64,000 bases of DNA from Streptantibioticus silvisoli (GCF_027947535.2 NZ_JAAGKO020000029.1:40836-104835); one strand, 5' to 3'; shown: positions 1 to 10,113, counted from the stretch's first letter. Notes: generated by a model not told the origin, from the letters alone. Translations and numbers: made by a program.

Positions 1-1
1 A

Positions 2-640
2 GGGTTTCGGCGAGAGGCCCGACAGAGTTTGGCCGGCAATGAGGAGTGGGACTCGCTGGTGGGTGGTTGGCTCGATGAAGCGGGCGGGAAGGTCGGGGAT
101 GGAGACGTCGCACTGCACATCTACAACCCCTGTGACCTTCTGCAGGCAATCATCCACGGGTGGCCAGATCAAGTGGAGAAGTTTCTGCCCATGGTCATGG
201 GCGCGGCCGTGCCCGATGAGGGACCGCAGAGTCTGATGCGGGGTGCTTTGTGCTGGAATGGGCTGGGCATGTCGTTGTCCGAGGCAGTACGGCTCGTATA
301 TCGGGACCCTCTTTATCTGATGAGCAGGATGTACGGAGGGACCGTGTGGGAATGTGACCGAGAGCTACTGGATCTCCTGGGTCTTCACTACGTGCTCCTG
401 GAGAAGATTGCCTCCGGGCCAGGCAGGACATCTGCGGTTGACGAGCACCGTATCTGGATGCAGGACGAGGAGGGTGTTCGTGTCTACTCCTCAGCTGCGG
501 ACCCGTACGAGTACGCACAGGCGTACACAGACATTGCGGCTGACGGCGAGATCGTCTCCGTCATGCAGTACCTCAACAGGCATGCACGTGAGGTAGAAAT
601 GGTGGCCAGGGAGTACCGTGCCGTCGTTCACATCATCTGA
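2..640 (+). CDS. Hypothetical protein, 5' end possibly outside the window
   Basis: The reading frame is open from the left edge; the first usable internal start is a TTG at 29, giving 203 aa, but translation may begin upstream of the window. The protein is soluble-looking, rich in acidic and aromatic residues, with no signal peptide, membrane segment or motif I recognise. Its codon use is less GC-extreme than its neighbours. Size and acidity would fit an immunity or phage-derived protein, but nothing in the sequence proves that. Function unknown. Confidence 0.6.
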   Translation, partial: GFRREARQSLAGNEEWDSLVGGWLDEAGGKVGDGDVALHIYNPCDLLQAIIHGWPDQVEKFLPMVMGAAVPDEGPQSLMRGALCWNGLGMSLSEAVRLVYRDPLYLMSRMYGGTVWECDRELLDLLGLHYVLLEKIASGPGRTSAVDEHRIWMQDEEGVRVYSSAADPYEYAQAYTDIAADGEIVSVMQYLNRHAREVEMVAREYRAVVHII

Positions 641-942
641 GCGGAGTTCCGTACTTCGATGCTGGGGCTGACGTCGGGCCAGTCGAAGTTGCCGACCGCA
701 CACCGGTTGAGCCGGACGGTCCGCGGGCACGGTTCCTTCGACGCACACCGTGAACTCCACCTGGTCGTCAGGGGAGTTGACCAGCGACTCCGACCGGGCA
801 ACCACGACAGCACACCGTCCGACGACGCGAGGGCACATCGCCCGCCCCCGACGGGAACGGCAACCACCCCCGCTCGCCCGCGACTTCGCGCCGGGGCTCG
901 GTGCCGTACGTCCCTCCGCAGTCAGGGAGCTGAGTAGTCACT
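641..942. other. Intergenic stretch without a gene
   Basis: About 300 bp between the edge gene and the NACHT gene. Overlapping reading frames on both strands have arginine-rich shadow composition. I see no convincing promoter, hairpin or gene. It presumably holds the promoter of the NACHT gene; a purine-rich AGGGAG at 923-928 is the only candidate ribosome-binding site and lies rather far from the start. Confidence 0.5.
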
Positions 943-3324
943 GTGAGTTCTGGGGGACGCGGCCGCGGACCGGGACGCGTAGGTGTGCGGTATCTGCTGT
1001 TAGTGGTGTTGGGGATCGGTGGAGCGCTCGCCCTGGCCCGGCGCTTCGAGTTGGGGACGGCCGCGACCGCGGTGGCGCTGCTGCCCAGTCTGGCGCCGGC
1101 CTACCTGGGGTGGGCCGCCTTCCGCGACGACCGTGCGGAAAGCGCCGTGGTGGATCTGGACGCGGTCGCCGACCAGCTTGCCCGGGCGGTGCAGAAGCAG
1201 TGGGACAACGAGGCGGAGATCCGGCGGGTCAACGACCCCTATCCGCTGCCGGTCGCCTGGCGGGCCGCCGACGCCGATCTGGTCGAACCCTGGCACGCCC
1301 TGGCGGATCTGGCCCGCGCCTGGCCCGGCGGGCCGCCGGGTGATCCCGCCCGGTGGCCCGCGGACGCCACGGGGCTGGCGGGAGAGGACGCGCAGATCGG
1401 CGAGGTCTTCTCCCAGCGGCTGCCCACCCGGCGTCTGGTGGTCCTCGGCGAGCCCGGGGCGGGCAAGACCGTGCTGCTGATCCGGCTGTTGCAGGACCTG
1501 ATCGAACGACGGACCGGCGGCGGCCTGGTGCCCGTGCTGTTCTCGCTCGCCTCCTGGGATCCCACCCGCCAGCGCCTGGAGAAGTGGATGGCCGAGCATC
1601 TGCGCCGCAGCCACCCCGGATTACGCGTCCTCGCCTCCGCGGTGACGACCGGGGACGAGCCGATCGATCTGGCCCAGGCGCTCCTGGACGCCCGGCGCGT
1701 TCTGCCGATCCTCGACGGGTTCGACGAACTGCCCCCGGCTCTGCACGCCCGTGCCCTTGACGCCCTCAACCGGGCGCTGCCGTTGAAACAGCCCCTGGTC
1801 CTGGCGAGCCGGGCCGCCGAGTACCACGCCGTTCTCCACCAGCCGGACACTCCGGTGCGGGTACGGCTCAACGGGGCCGCCGGGATCCACCTGCTCCCGC
1901 TCACCCGCGAACGTGCCGCCGCCTACCTGCGCCGCGACATGGGCGGTTCCCCCTCGTCCACCGCCGCCCGCTGGAACGGCGTGACAGCCCTCCTGGGCAC
2001 CGACGCCCCCCTCGCGCGGACCCTGAGCACCCCGCTGGGGCTGTTCCTGGCCCGCACCATCTACAACCCCCGCCCCCGCCCCGACGCACTCCGTAATCCG
2101 GCGCCGCACCCGGACGAGCTGTGCGACGCCACCGCTTTCCCCACCCGCGATGCCATCAACGCCCATCTGTTCAACGCCTTCATCCCCGCCGCCTACAGCT
2201 CCGCCAGTCAGTACCCGCTCCGGTGGAACGCCCGGCAGGCCCATCGTGCCTTCGTCTTCCTCGCCCGGCACCTGCAAACCGACTGCGGCGGCAGTACGGA
2301 CATGGCCTGGTGGGAACTCGACCGGGTTTTCCCCTCGTACACCCGCCCCCTGGCATTCGGGCTCCCGGTCGGGCTCGCCGTCGGGCTGTCGATCGGGTTG
2401 TCGGTCGGCCTTGTGGCCGGGCCGGTGGCCGGCCTGACGTGCGGGCTCATGGGTGGGCTGGTCGGTGGCCTCACCGGTGCTCTGCGGCCCAGACTTCAGC
2501 AGTCGGGGGCCCTGAGTATCCACCTGCGCATACCGTCCCGCTCACCGGCGTTCACGCTCGCGGTCGGCTTCGTGGGCGCGCTCGTCGTCGGGCTCGCGGT
2601 CGCGCTGTCGATCGGGCTGGTGTCCGGGCCGGTGGTCGTGCCCGTGGTCGTGCTGACGTTCGGGCTGGTGGCCGGGCTGGCATTCGGACTCAGGCTCCGG
2701 CTTGAGCAGTCGAGCGCTCCGAGCGTGCGCCTGCGGCTGTCGTTCCGCTCGCTCGCCGTCGGGCTCGTGGCCGGGCTGGTCGCCGGCGTCGTCGCCGGTC
2801 TCGCGGCCGGGATGTTGGGTGCGCTCGCGGGCGGACCCCACAGCGAGCTGGTGTTCGGGCTCGCCTTCGGGCTCGCGGGCGGGCTGACAGGCGGCCTGGC
2901 GGGCGGGCCCATGACGGAGGGACACGATCTGGGTACCACGGTCGGGCCGGCCGCGCTGCTGGAGCTGGACCGCCGCGCCCTCCTCGTGTTCGGGCTGGTG
3001 CGCGGGCTCGGGGGCGGCCTGACCGGCGGGCTCGTGGGTGCGTTCGCCTTCGGGCTCACGTTCGGGCTGGCGTACTGCCTCTCGTTCGGGCTCACCGGCG
3101 GGCTCGCGGGCGCGGCATGGACGAACTTCGTACTGGCCCGGGTCTACCTGGCGGCGCGGCGCCGTGTTCCGTGGGGCCTCATGGCGTTCCTCGACGACGC
3201 GCACCAGCATCGCGGCGTGCTGCGGCAGGTCGGGTCGGTGTACCAGTTCCGGCATATCGACCTGCAACGCCATCTCGCCCAGCAGCCCTGGCCCCCGCCG
3301 CACGAGCGACGCCTCACGTCCTGA
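943..3324 (+). CDS. NACHT-type NTPase with glycine-rich multi-pass membrane C-terminus
   Basis: 793 aa from a GTG start. An N-terminal hydrophobic stretch (about 15-55) precedes a NACHT-like STAND ATPase core: Walker A GEPGAGKT at 169-176 and Walker B LPILDGFDEL at 254-263, with the extra acidic residues typical of NACHT. From about residue 465 to 760 the protein is built of repeated GL/GG-rich hydrophobic segments, probably a dozen or more membrane passes, broken by two short charged loops. It ends in a soluble tail of about 45 residues. NACHT proteins are signal-transducing ATPases, and several bacterial ones act in antiphage defence. Here the tail could be a membrane effector, but no nuclease, TIR or other standard effector is visible. 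The neighbours do not form a known defence locus. Confidence 0.85.
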   Translation: MSSGGRGRGPGRVGVRYLLLVVLGIGGALALARRFELGTAATAVALLPSLAPAYLGWAAFRDDRAESAVVDLDAVADQLARAVQKQWDNEAEIRRVNDPYPLPVAWRAADADLVEPWHALADLARAWPGGPPGDPARWPADATGLAGEDAQIGEVFSQRLPTRRLVVLGEPGAGKTVLLIRLLQDLIERRTGGGLVPVLFSLASWDPTRQRLEKWMAEHLRRSHPGLRVLASAVTTGDEPIDLAQALLDARRVLPILDGFDELPPALHARALDALNRALPLKQPLVLASRAAEYHAVLHQPDTPVRVRLNGAAGIHLLPLTRERAAAYLRRDMGGSPSSTAARWNGVTALLGTDAPLARTLSTPLGLFLARTIYNPRPRPDALRNPAPHPDELCDATAFPTRDAINAHLFNAFIPAAYSSASQYPLRWNARQAHRAFVFLARHLQTDCGGSTDMAWWELDRVFPSYTRPLAFGLPVGLAVGLSIGLSVGLVAGPVAGLTCGLMGGLVGGLTGALRPRLQQSGALSIHLRIPSRSPAFTLAVGFVGALVVGLAVALSIGLVSGPVVVPVVVLTFGLVAGLAFGLRLRLEQSSAPSVRLRLSFRSLAVGLVAGLVAGVVAGLAAGMLGALAGGPHSELVFGLAFGLAGGLTGGLAGGPMTEGHDLGTTVGPAALLELDRRALLVFGLVRGLGGGLTGGLVGAFAFGLTFGLAYCLSFGLTGGLAGAAWTNFVLARVYLAARRRVPWGLMAFLDDAHQHRGVLRQVGSVYQFRHIDLQRHLAQQPWPPPHERRLTS

Positions 3325-3664
3325 GCACCGGATGAAGTCCCCTGGCGGACCTGGACGTTGCCGGCATCCGGCCGCACCACGCCTGCGTGCGGCCCGAGTT
3401 CGAGCGGCTCCGCGCAGCCATCACCCCCGCGAGCGGAGTCGGTTACCCCTGACCGGTGTCGCCGGTGTCACGATCCTGCCGGGCGATCGGTGTCAACGGG
3501 CGTTCCGGGCCCACGCTGTGGGCCGGGGAGCCCACGAGCTCGGGTGACATGGCGGGTCTCGGCGCGGTAAGGCGTCGATCCGGCCAAGGGGCGTGCGGGG
3601 CGGTCGCCGGTGTGGCATCGTGCGAAGTTCCGTTCGGACGGGGGCGTACGGTCGGGGGTGGGCT
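3325..3664. other. Intergenic stretch upstream of ABC operon
   Basis: About 340 bp between the NACHT stop and the chosen permease start. No gene is supported; the permease frame stays open to 3593, but that extension is arginine-rich and unlike a membrane protein N-terminus. The promoter of the ABC operon should lie here, but I cannot point to clear -35/-10 boxes. Confidence 0.45.
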
Positions 3665-6600
3665 GTGTTCCAGGTCGTGTGGGGGCGTACGGGCCCTCAT
3701 CGGGCGTTGCTGGCCGCCGCCCTGTTCGCCGCCGTGCTGGCTGCCTGCGTACTGGCGGCGCTCGGGGTGTACGCGGGTGCGGTGGACAGGGTCGGTATCC
3801 GTTCGGCTCTCGCCGGACAGGACGCGTCCAGCGCGGTTCTCGCGGTCAGCGCCACCGTCACGTCCGGTCAGGTGGCCGCCGTCGACCGCCGGGTTCGGGC
3901 GGTGGCGGCGTCCGCGTACCGGGGGCTGCCGACGGCCACCAGCTCCAGCGAACGGTCCGGCGCGTACGGACTGCCCGCCGCACTGGTGTCCGGGAGCGGG
4001 TCGACGTCGGCCGGGGGCGGGAACGAGTCGACGTTGTTCGCCACGTTCGACCGGTCCGAGATGCTGCTCACGGCCGGCGCGTGGCCGGGGCCGGACGGCG
4101 TGGGGACGGCTGCCGGGCGGGCGATCGCGGTGGCGGTGCCGCAGGCGGCAGCGCGGACGCTGGGGCTGCGGCCGGGGTCGCGCTTCTCGGTGACGGACCG
4201 CACGAACGGCGGGCCACCGGTGGCGGTCGTGGTCACCGGAGTGTTCCGGCCCCGCCAACCGGACGCTTCGTACTGGCAGTTGGACGGGTTGCTCGGACAC
4301 GGCGTCAGCAGCGAGGGGCAGTTCACCACCTACGGTCCGCTGGTCACCGACCCGGCCGTGTTCACCTCCGGGCGGGTCGGGGCGGCCGCGATGTCGTGGC
4401 TGACCACGGCGGACTTCCGCACGTTGGGCCCGGCCGGGGTGGGACCGTTGCGCGGCTCGGTCCAACACGCCGTCAGCACGCTCTCCGGACATCCGATCGA
4501 CGGCAGTACGCTCCAGGCGCGGAGCGACCTGCCGACCACGCTCACGCATCTCCAGCAGGCCATGCGGACCAGCGACGCCACCGTCCTGATCGCCATGCTC
4601 GAACTCGCCGTCCTGGCCCTCGGCGCGCTTCTGCTCGTCTCCGGGACCTTGAGCGGGGCCCGCGCGGCGGAGGTCGAGTTGCTGCGGGCGCGCGGTGCCT
4701 CCCGGCGCACCTTGGCCGGGCTGGCGCTCGGGGAGGCCGGGCTGCTCGCCGGACCGGCCTGTGGGGTGGCGGGGTTGCTGGCCGTGCCGCTGGCGGGGCA
4801 GCTGGCCTCGCGGGGCCCGCTCGCCGCCGGGGGCGTCCGGATCGGCTCGGCGGCCTTGGCGGATGCGGCGCCGTGGGGATGGGCCGCGGCTGCGGCGGTC
4901 GCCGTGACGTGCGTCGGCGTGCTGGTCGGGCCGGCGGTACTGCCAGCACGGAAGGCCGGGGCGGGACAGGCGGCGACGCGTGGCAGGAGGGCCGGGGGAC
5001 CGGTCGCCCTGCTGCGGGCGGGAGCGGATCTGGCGCTCGTGGCCCTCGCCGTCGTCGGGTACCTGCAACTGCGGGCGCACACCGGGGAGATGAGCGGTCT
5101 GACGGCCGGGGGCGGCGGTGGGTTCGCCCTCGACCCGGTCCTGGTGGTGACGCCGGCGCTGCTGCTGCTCGCCGGGGCGGTGCTGGCGCAGCGGCTGCTG
5201 CCGCCGGCCGTGCGGTTCGCCGAACGCGCGGCGGCGCGCTGGCGCGGTGCCGTGCCGTCGCTCGCCGCCTGGCAACTGGCCCGGCGCCCGCAGCGCACCG
5301 GGCTGCCCGTACTGCTGCTGGGGCTCGCGGTCTCGATGGGCGTGATGGCGATCGGCCAGGACACCAGCAGCCGGCAGTCCGAACGCGACCAGGCCGCCTT
5401 CTCGGTGGGCGCCGACGTCCGGGCGAGCGACAGCACCCTGCCCGCGTTCGGGCAGGGCGGTTACTACACCACGCCGACCGCGCGCCGGCTCGGGATCACG
5501 GGCGTGGACGCCGTCAACCGCTCCGACGTCCAACTGGCGCAGGGGCAGACCGCCACCGTGCTGGCCGCCGACACGCGCACCGCCGCCGCGACGCTGCGCA
5601 TCCGCCCCGACCTGCTCGGCCGCCACCCGCTCGCGGAACTGCTGCGCCCGCTCCACGCCGCACAGGACACCCCCGCCGACCGGGAACGCGGCGGCTTCCC
5701 GCTGCCCGGTCCCGGCGGGGCGCAGCGACTGCGGCTCACGGTCACCGTGGCGTCCTTCGCCCCGACGGGCCGCGAGCTGCCGTCCGGAACCGCGCAGACG
5801 ATCACCGCCACCCTGGAGGACCGTTACGACGACACCGTGCCACTGCTGCTCGGCACGGTGCCCGCCGACGGGCGCCCGCACGTGCTGGACGCCGATCCGG
5901 CCACGGCCGCGGGCGCCCCCGACGGCTCCCCGGCCGGGCCCCTGCGCATCACCCGGATCGAGGCGGACTACACACCCGGCACGCGGAACGAACGCCAGCG
6001 CCTCACCGTATCGACGGCACCGACCTCCAGCATCCGGGCTTCCGACGCCTCGGCGCCCGCGACCGTGGCGGCGCCGGCCTCCGACGTCTCGACGTCCGCA
6101 GCCTCGACGTCCAACACCTCGGCGCCCGCGGCTCCGGCGGCACCGGTCTCCAACGTCCCGGCTGCCGACGTCTCGGCGCCCGCGACCTCTGCGGCACCCG
6201 CCTCCAACGTCCCGGCCTCCAACGTCCCGGCGTCCGCGACCCCGGCGGCGCCCGCCTCCAACGTCCCGGCCTCCAACCTCCCGGCCTCCAACGTCCCGGC
6301 GCCCGCGACCCCGGCGGCGCCCGCCTCCAACGCCTCGACCCCCACCCCCTCCGCCTGGCACGCCGCCGCCGGCATTCAGATCGGCGGCGACCCCATCGCC
6401 ACCGGAACCGCCGGCTATGTTCCGCCGAAGGCCGCGACCCCGACCCGCGCCGGGGCCGGACCGTCCTTCGCCGTCGCGTACGACCTGGGGACGGCGCCCG
6501 CCGCCGGGCCCGGCTCCGTTCTGCCGCTCGGCCGGCTCTCCGTCAGCGCGGCGGCTCCCGCGCCGCCGCCGGTCAACGGCATCGCCACCGACGCCTTTCT

Positions 6601-7360
6601 GCGCGCGACGGGTACCTCGGTCGGCAAGAGCGTTCAGGTCACTCTCTCCGAGATGCCCGTGACCGTCCATCTGACCGGCGCCGTACGCCAGTTGCCCACC
6701 GTCGATCCCACTACGGGGTCGAACGGCGGCGGGCTCCTGCTGGACCTGGGCGCCGTCAACCGGCTGCTGGACGGCCACCAGGGCACCGCCGCGCTGGCCC
6801 CCACCGAATGGTGGCTCGCGACCGCGCCCGGTGCGCAATCACGCGTGGCCACCGCACTGCTGACGTCCAGTCAGGCCGGCACGGTCCTCACCGGTGACGG
6901 GCAACTCACCGCCCTGCGTGCCGACCCGTTCGCCGCCGCCCCGTTGTCCGCGCTGCCCGCCGAAGTGGCCGGCGCGGCCCTCCTCGCCGCCGCGGGATTC
7001 GTGATCGGCGCCGTACGCTCCGGGCGGGAGCGGGCCGAGGAGTTCGCGGTGCTGCGCGCCCTCGGCGTCCCCCGGTCGGGGGTGGGCCGCCTCGTCGCCG
7101 CCCAGCAGGGCGTACTGACCGCGCTCGCCCTGGTCGCGGGCCTCGTGCTGGGCACAGTGCTGACCCGCCTGCTCGTCCCCCTGACGGTGTTCACCGCGCA
7201 GGCCACCGCGCCCGTGCCACCGCCGCGGGTGGAGCTGCCCGTGCTGCCCCTGGCGGCGCTGACCGCCGCCGTGGTGGCCGTGCCGCTGCTGGTCGTCGCC
7301 GTCACCGCGGTCCGGCGGCGCACGGCGTCCGTGCTGCCCGGCCGGGAGGGGGTGCTGTGA
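3665..7360 (+). CDS. FtsX/MacB-type ABC transporter permease
   Basis: 1231 aa if started at the GTG at 3665, which follows a G-rich Shine-Dalgarno-like stretch and sits just before the first membrane helix; an in-frame GTG at 3593 would add 24 arginine-rich residues. The layout is one N-terminal helix, a large extracellular domain, a three-helix FtsX core near residues 300-430, further helices, a second extracellular domain, and a final three-helix FtsX core (about 1100-1220). The second extracellular domain carries a low-complexity Ala/Ser/Pro/Asn repeat. It overlaps the next permease gene by one base and forms an operon with it and two ATPases. Such systems move peptides, lipids or lipoproteins, or act as mechanotransmitters; substrate unknown. 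Confidence 0.9.
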   Translation: MFQVVWGRTGPHRALLAAALFAAVLAACVLAALGVYAGAVDRVGIRSALAGQDASSAVLAVSATVTSGQVAAVDRRVRAVAASAYRGLPTATSSSERSGAYGLPAALVSGSGSTSAGGGNESTLFATFDRSEMLLTAGAWPGPDGVGTAAGRAIAVAVPQAAARTLGLRPGSRFSVTDRTNGGPPVAVVVTGVFRPRQPDASYWQLDGLLGHGVSSEGQFTTYGPLVTDPAVFTSGRVGAAAMSWLTTADFRTLGPAGVGPLRGSVQHAVSTLSGHPIDGSTLQARSDLPTTLTHLQQAMRTSDATVLIAMLELAVLALGALLLVSGTLSGARAAEVELLRARGASRRTLAGLALGEAGLLAGPACGVAGLLAVPLAGQLASRGPLAAGGVRIGSAALADAAPWGWAAAAAVAVTCVGVLVGPAVLPARKAGAGQAATRGRRAGGPVALLRAGADLALVALAVVGYLQLRAHTGEMSGLTAGGGGGFALDPVLVVTPALLLLAGAVLAQRLLPPAVRFAERAAARWRGAVPSLAAWQLARRPQRTGLPVLLLGLAVSMGVMAIGQDTSSRQSERDQAAFSVGADVRASDSTLPAFGQGGYYTTPTARRLGITGVDAVNRSDVQLAQGQTATVLAADTRTAAATLRIRPDLLGRHPLAELLRPLHAAQDTPADRERGGFPLPGPGGAQRLRLTVTVASFAPTGRELPSGTAQTITATLEDRYDDTVPLLLGTVPADGRPHVLDADPATAAGAPDGSPAGPLRITRIEADYTPGTRNERQRLTVSTAPTSSIRASDASAPATVAAPASDVSTSAASTSNTSAPAAPAAPVSNVPAADVSAPATSAAPASNVPASNVPASATPAAPASNVPASNLPASNVPAPATPAAPASNASTPTPSAWHAAAGIQIGGDPIATGTAGYVPPKAATPTRAGAGPSFAVAYDLGTAPAAGPGSVLPLGRLSVSAAAPAPPPVNGIATDAFLRATGTSVGKSVQVTLSEMPVTVHLTGAVRQLPTVDPTTGSNGGGLLLDLGAVNRLLDGHQGTAALAPTEWWLATAPGAQSRVATALLTSSQAGTVLTGDGQLTALRADPFAAAPLSALPAEVAGAALLAAAGFVIGAVRSGRERAEEFAVLRALGVPRSGVGRLVAAQQGVLTALALVAGLVLGTVLTRLLVPLTVFTAQATAPVPPPRVELPVLPLAALTAAVVAVPLLVVAVTAVRRRTASVLPGREGVL
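6025..6350 (+). repeat. In-frame degenerate repeat coding for Ala/Ser/Asn/Val/Pro segment
   Basis: Within the first permease gene, about 325 bp consist of degenerate 15-bp units (GCCTCCAACGTCCCG and variants, reading ASNVP) embedded in larger Ala-Pro-Ala-Thr blocks. All units keep the frame, so the segment forms a flexible, probably disordered extracytoplasmic linker. Its length is likely to vary between strains. Confidence 0.8.
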
Positions 7361-10113
7361 TGCGGCGTCACCCGTGCGAGCCCTGGGTGTGGCTGCGGCT
7401 CAAGGCGGCACCCGGCGCGTCGTTGGCCCTCGCGTTCGCCGTGCTGCTCACCGTGTTCCTGGCCGCCCTGCTTCCGCGCGCCCTCCAGGAATCGGAGGAC
7501 TCCGCGCTGCGCGGCGAGTTGGCCTCCGCCCCGCTGGACCAGCGCACCGTCGATCTCACCGCCCGGGCCGGCCCCGGAAGTCCATCGGGCGGCGCGCTCA
7601 CCCCGGGAGCCCTCGCCGCCACACGGAAGTCGTTCCTGAACCTCGTCCCGGGCCTGCGCCCCCGCCTGGAGCCGTCCGCCGGGTCCCCGTACGGGGTGGC
7701 GACGGCGAAGCCCGTTCCGGACACCGACCACGGCCTTGCCAGGCCGACCCCCGACCTGGCACCCGAGGCGACGGTCTACGCGCAGGAGGACCTGGCCGCG
7801 CACGCCCGCCTGGCGGACGGCGCGTGGCCGGTGGCGGACACCACGACGGCCGCCGTCCTGCACGCGGCGGTGACCGAGGAGACGGCCCGGGTGATGCGCC
7901 TGCGCCCCGGCTCGCTGCTCCACCTGCCGAATCCGGCCGGTGCCGAGCGGAGCGTCCTGGTCACCGGCGTGCTGCGACCGACGGACCCGGCGCAGCCGTA
8001 CTGGACCACCCAGGACAGCCTGCGCAAGCCCACCCTGGTGGAGATCGACTCCGCCGACGGGCCCGCCTACCGCTGGCACTTCGCGCTGCTGCTGAACCCG
8101 GACTCCGCCGCCGTCCTGCCCGGGCTGTCCTTCGGGGCACAGGCCTACTGGTGCTTCCCGCTGCGGCCCGCGGCCCTGCACGCCGCGGACACCGGCGCGC
8201 TGCTCGCGCTGTTCGACTCCTTGCAGGAGGGCCCCGACGCGGCCCGGCTGGCGGCCCTGTCACCGCTGACCGACGTCGGCGTGACGGTTCCCACGGCGCT
8301 GTTCACCGCGTACGCCGCCGAACGGTCCGCGCTGACCCCGGTCGTCCTGACCGCCGTCACCGGAGCCGGCGTCTGCGCCCTCGCCGTCCTGGCACTGACC
8401 GCTGAGACGGTCGCCCGGCGCCGGCGGTCCGAGTTCGAACTGCTGCGCGCCCGCGGCGCCGGCCTCGCCGCGCTGGCCGCCCGGCTGGCCGCGGAGAGCG
8501 CCACCCTGGCGGTCCCGGCGGCCGCGGTGGGCGCCGTCCTCGCCGCCCGCACGGCGCCGAACGCGTCGTACGGGCCCACGGTGCTCGTCGCTGCCGTGAT
8601 CGCCGCCGCGGTGACGCTCGCGCTGCCCCTGCGCGTGCTCCTGACCCACCGCCGCCCGCTGCCACCCGGCGAACGCGACGACCTGGCCCGGGCGCGGCCC
8701 TCCCGGCGGCGCACGGTGGCGGAGTTGACGATCGTGCTGCTGACACTCGGCGCGGTCGCCACCGGTGCCGCCGAGAGCGGGCCCACCGGCTTCGATCCCT
8801 ACGTCGCGCTCGCCCCGGTCCTGCTCGCCGTCGCGGTCGCCATCGTCCTGCTGCGGCTGTACCCGTTGCCGCTGCGTGCCCTGTCCGGCGCGGCCGGGCG
8901 GTTGCGCGGCGCCGTGACGCAGCTGGGCCTGGCCCGCGCCATGCGCTCCCCGGCGGGCACCCCGCTCCCGGTGGTGGCGGTCATGGTGGTGCTGACGGTC
9001 GCGTCCTTCGGCGGCTGCGTCGTGACCCAGGTCTCGAACGGCCGGCAGTACGCCGCGTCCGCCGAGGTGGGCGCGGACGGCCGGATCACGGCGACCAACG
9101 ACCCGCTGCCCGACACCCTCGCCGGCCAGGTCCGGCGCCGGGTCCCGGGAGTGACCGGCGTCGTCCCCGCCTGGATCCAGGAGCAGGTGTCCTTTCCGGA
9201 CGGCAGCCCGGCGACCTTCACCCTCATAGCCGTCGACCCCTCCGCGTACGCGGCCCTTGTCGCCGGGACCGGGGTCGGACGGCCGTTCCCCACCGCCGCG
9301 CTGAGTGGCGGCACGGCCGCCGCGCTGCCCGCGGTGGTCTCACCCGGCGTTGCCAGGGCCTTCGGATCGAGGATCGTCACGCTTCACGAGGACCCGGGGG
9401 ACACCCCGGTGAAGGTGGCCGCCGTCGAGAGCGCCACCCCGGCCGCGGCCGGCACCGACTTCGTCATCGTCCCGATCGCCGGACTCGCCCGCACCGACCC
9501 CCAGCAGGTCGCCAGCGGGCTGTTCCGGACCACCGACCTCTTCGTCACCGGCAGCCGGCTGGACGGCGCCCGCCTGCGCGCCGTCGCCGACGCCTCGGGC
9601 CCCGTCGTGGTGGACCTGCGCGCCCGGCAACTGGCCGCCTACGGAACCCCGTTGGAGTCCGGCATCCGCTGGATCTACCTCGCCGCGGTCGGCGCCGCGG
9701 CGCTCTACGGAGCGGTCGCGCTGCTGCTGTCGTTCGCCGCGGGCGCCGCCCAGCGTGCCTCGGCCCTGGCCCGGCTGCGGACCATGGGGATGACCCGGCG
9801 GCAGTTCCGCGGCGTGGTGCTCCTGGAGACCGTGCCACCGACCCTGCTCGCCCTGGCCGGGGGAGTGGTCGTGGCCGGCGCCGCCGTTCCGCTGGCCGGC
9901 CGGCAACTCGATCTGCGGACGCTGGCGTTCGGACCCGCTGCCGCCACCGTCCCGCCCGTCGCCGCCAACCTGTCGCTGCACCTCGACGCGGTGTGGCTGG
10001 TCCTGCCGGCCGCCGGACTCCTGGCCGTCGCCGTCCTCACCCTCCTCAGCCAGGTCTGGTGGGCGGGACGGCTCAACGAGAGCACGCAACTGAGGATGGG
10101 AGACGGCGGATGA
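7360..10113 (+). CDS. FtsX/MacB-type ABC transporter permease, second subunit
   Basis: 917 aa, ATG start overlapping the TGA of the upstream permease by one base (TGATG) behind a GGGAGGGGG ribosome site. It has the same architecture as its partner without the repeat insert: an N-terminal helix with a LLPRAL exit, an extracellular domain, an FtsX helix trio near residues 325-430, a middle helix group near 455-505, a second extracellular domain, and a last FtsX trio near 770-905. Two dissimilar long permeases plus two ATPases suggest a heteromeric exporter or lipoprotein-releasing complex. Substrate cannot be read from sequence. Confidence 0.9.
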   Translation: MRRHPCEPWVWLRLKAAPGASLALAFAVLLTVFLAALLPRALQESEDSALRGELASAPLDQRTVDLTARAGPGSPSGGALTPGALAATRKSFLNLVPGLRPRLEPSAGSPYGVATAKPVPDTDHGLARPTPDLAPEATVYAQEDLAAHARLADGAWPVADTTTAAVLHAAVTEETARVMRLRPGSLLHLPNPAGAERSVLVTGVLRPTDPAQPYWTTQDSLRKPTLVEIDSADGPAYRWHFALLLNPDSAAVLPGLSFGAQAYWCFPLRPAALHAADTGALLALFDSLQEGPDAARLAALSPLTDVGVTVPTALFTAYAAERSALTPVVLTAVTGAGVCALAVLALTAETVARRRRSEFELLRARGAGLAALAARLAAESATLAVPAAAVGAVLAARTAPNASYGPTVLVAAVIAAAVTLALPLRVLLTHRRPLPPGERDDLARARPSRRRTVAELTIVLLTLGAVATGAAESGPTGFDPYVALAPVLLAVAVAIVLLRLYPLPLRALSGAAGRLRGAVTQLGLARAMRSPAGTPLPVVAVMVVLTVASFGGCVVTQVSNGRQYAASAEVGADGRITATNDPLPDTLAGQVRRRVPGVTGVVPAWIQEQVSFPDGSPATFTLIAVDPSAYAALVAGTGVGRPFPTAALSGGTAAALPAVVSPGVARAFGSRIVTLHEDPGDTPVKVAAVESATPAAAGTDFVIVPIAGLARTDPQQVASGLFRTTDLFVTGSRLDGARLRAVADASGPVVVDLRARQLAAYGTPLESGIRWIYLAAVGAAALYGAVALLLSFAAGAAQRASALARLRTMGMTRRQFRGVVLLETVPPTLLALAGGVVVAGAAVPLAGRQLDLRTLAFGPAAATVPPVAANLSLHLDAVWLVLPAAGLLAVAVLTLLSQVWWAGRLNESTQLRMGDGG

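Noticed and set aside
3443..6838. 1131-codon minus-strand open frame opposite the first ABC permease
   Set aside because: Arginine/glycine-rich shadow; the plus strand has coherent FtsX domains and translational coupling.
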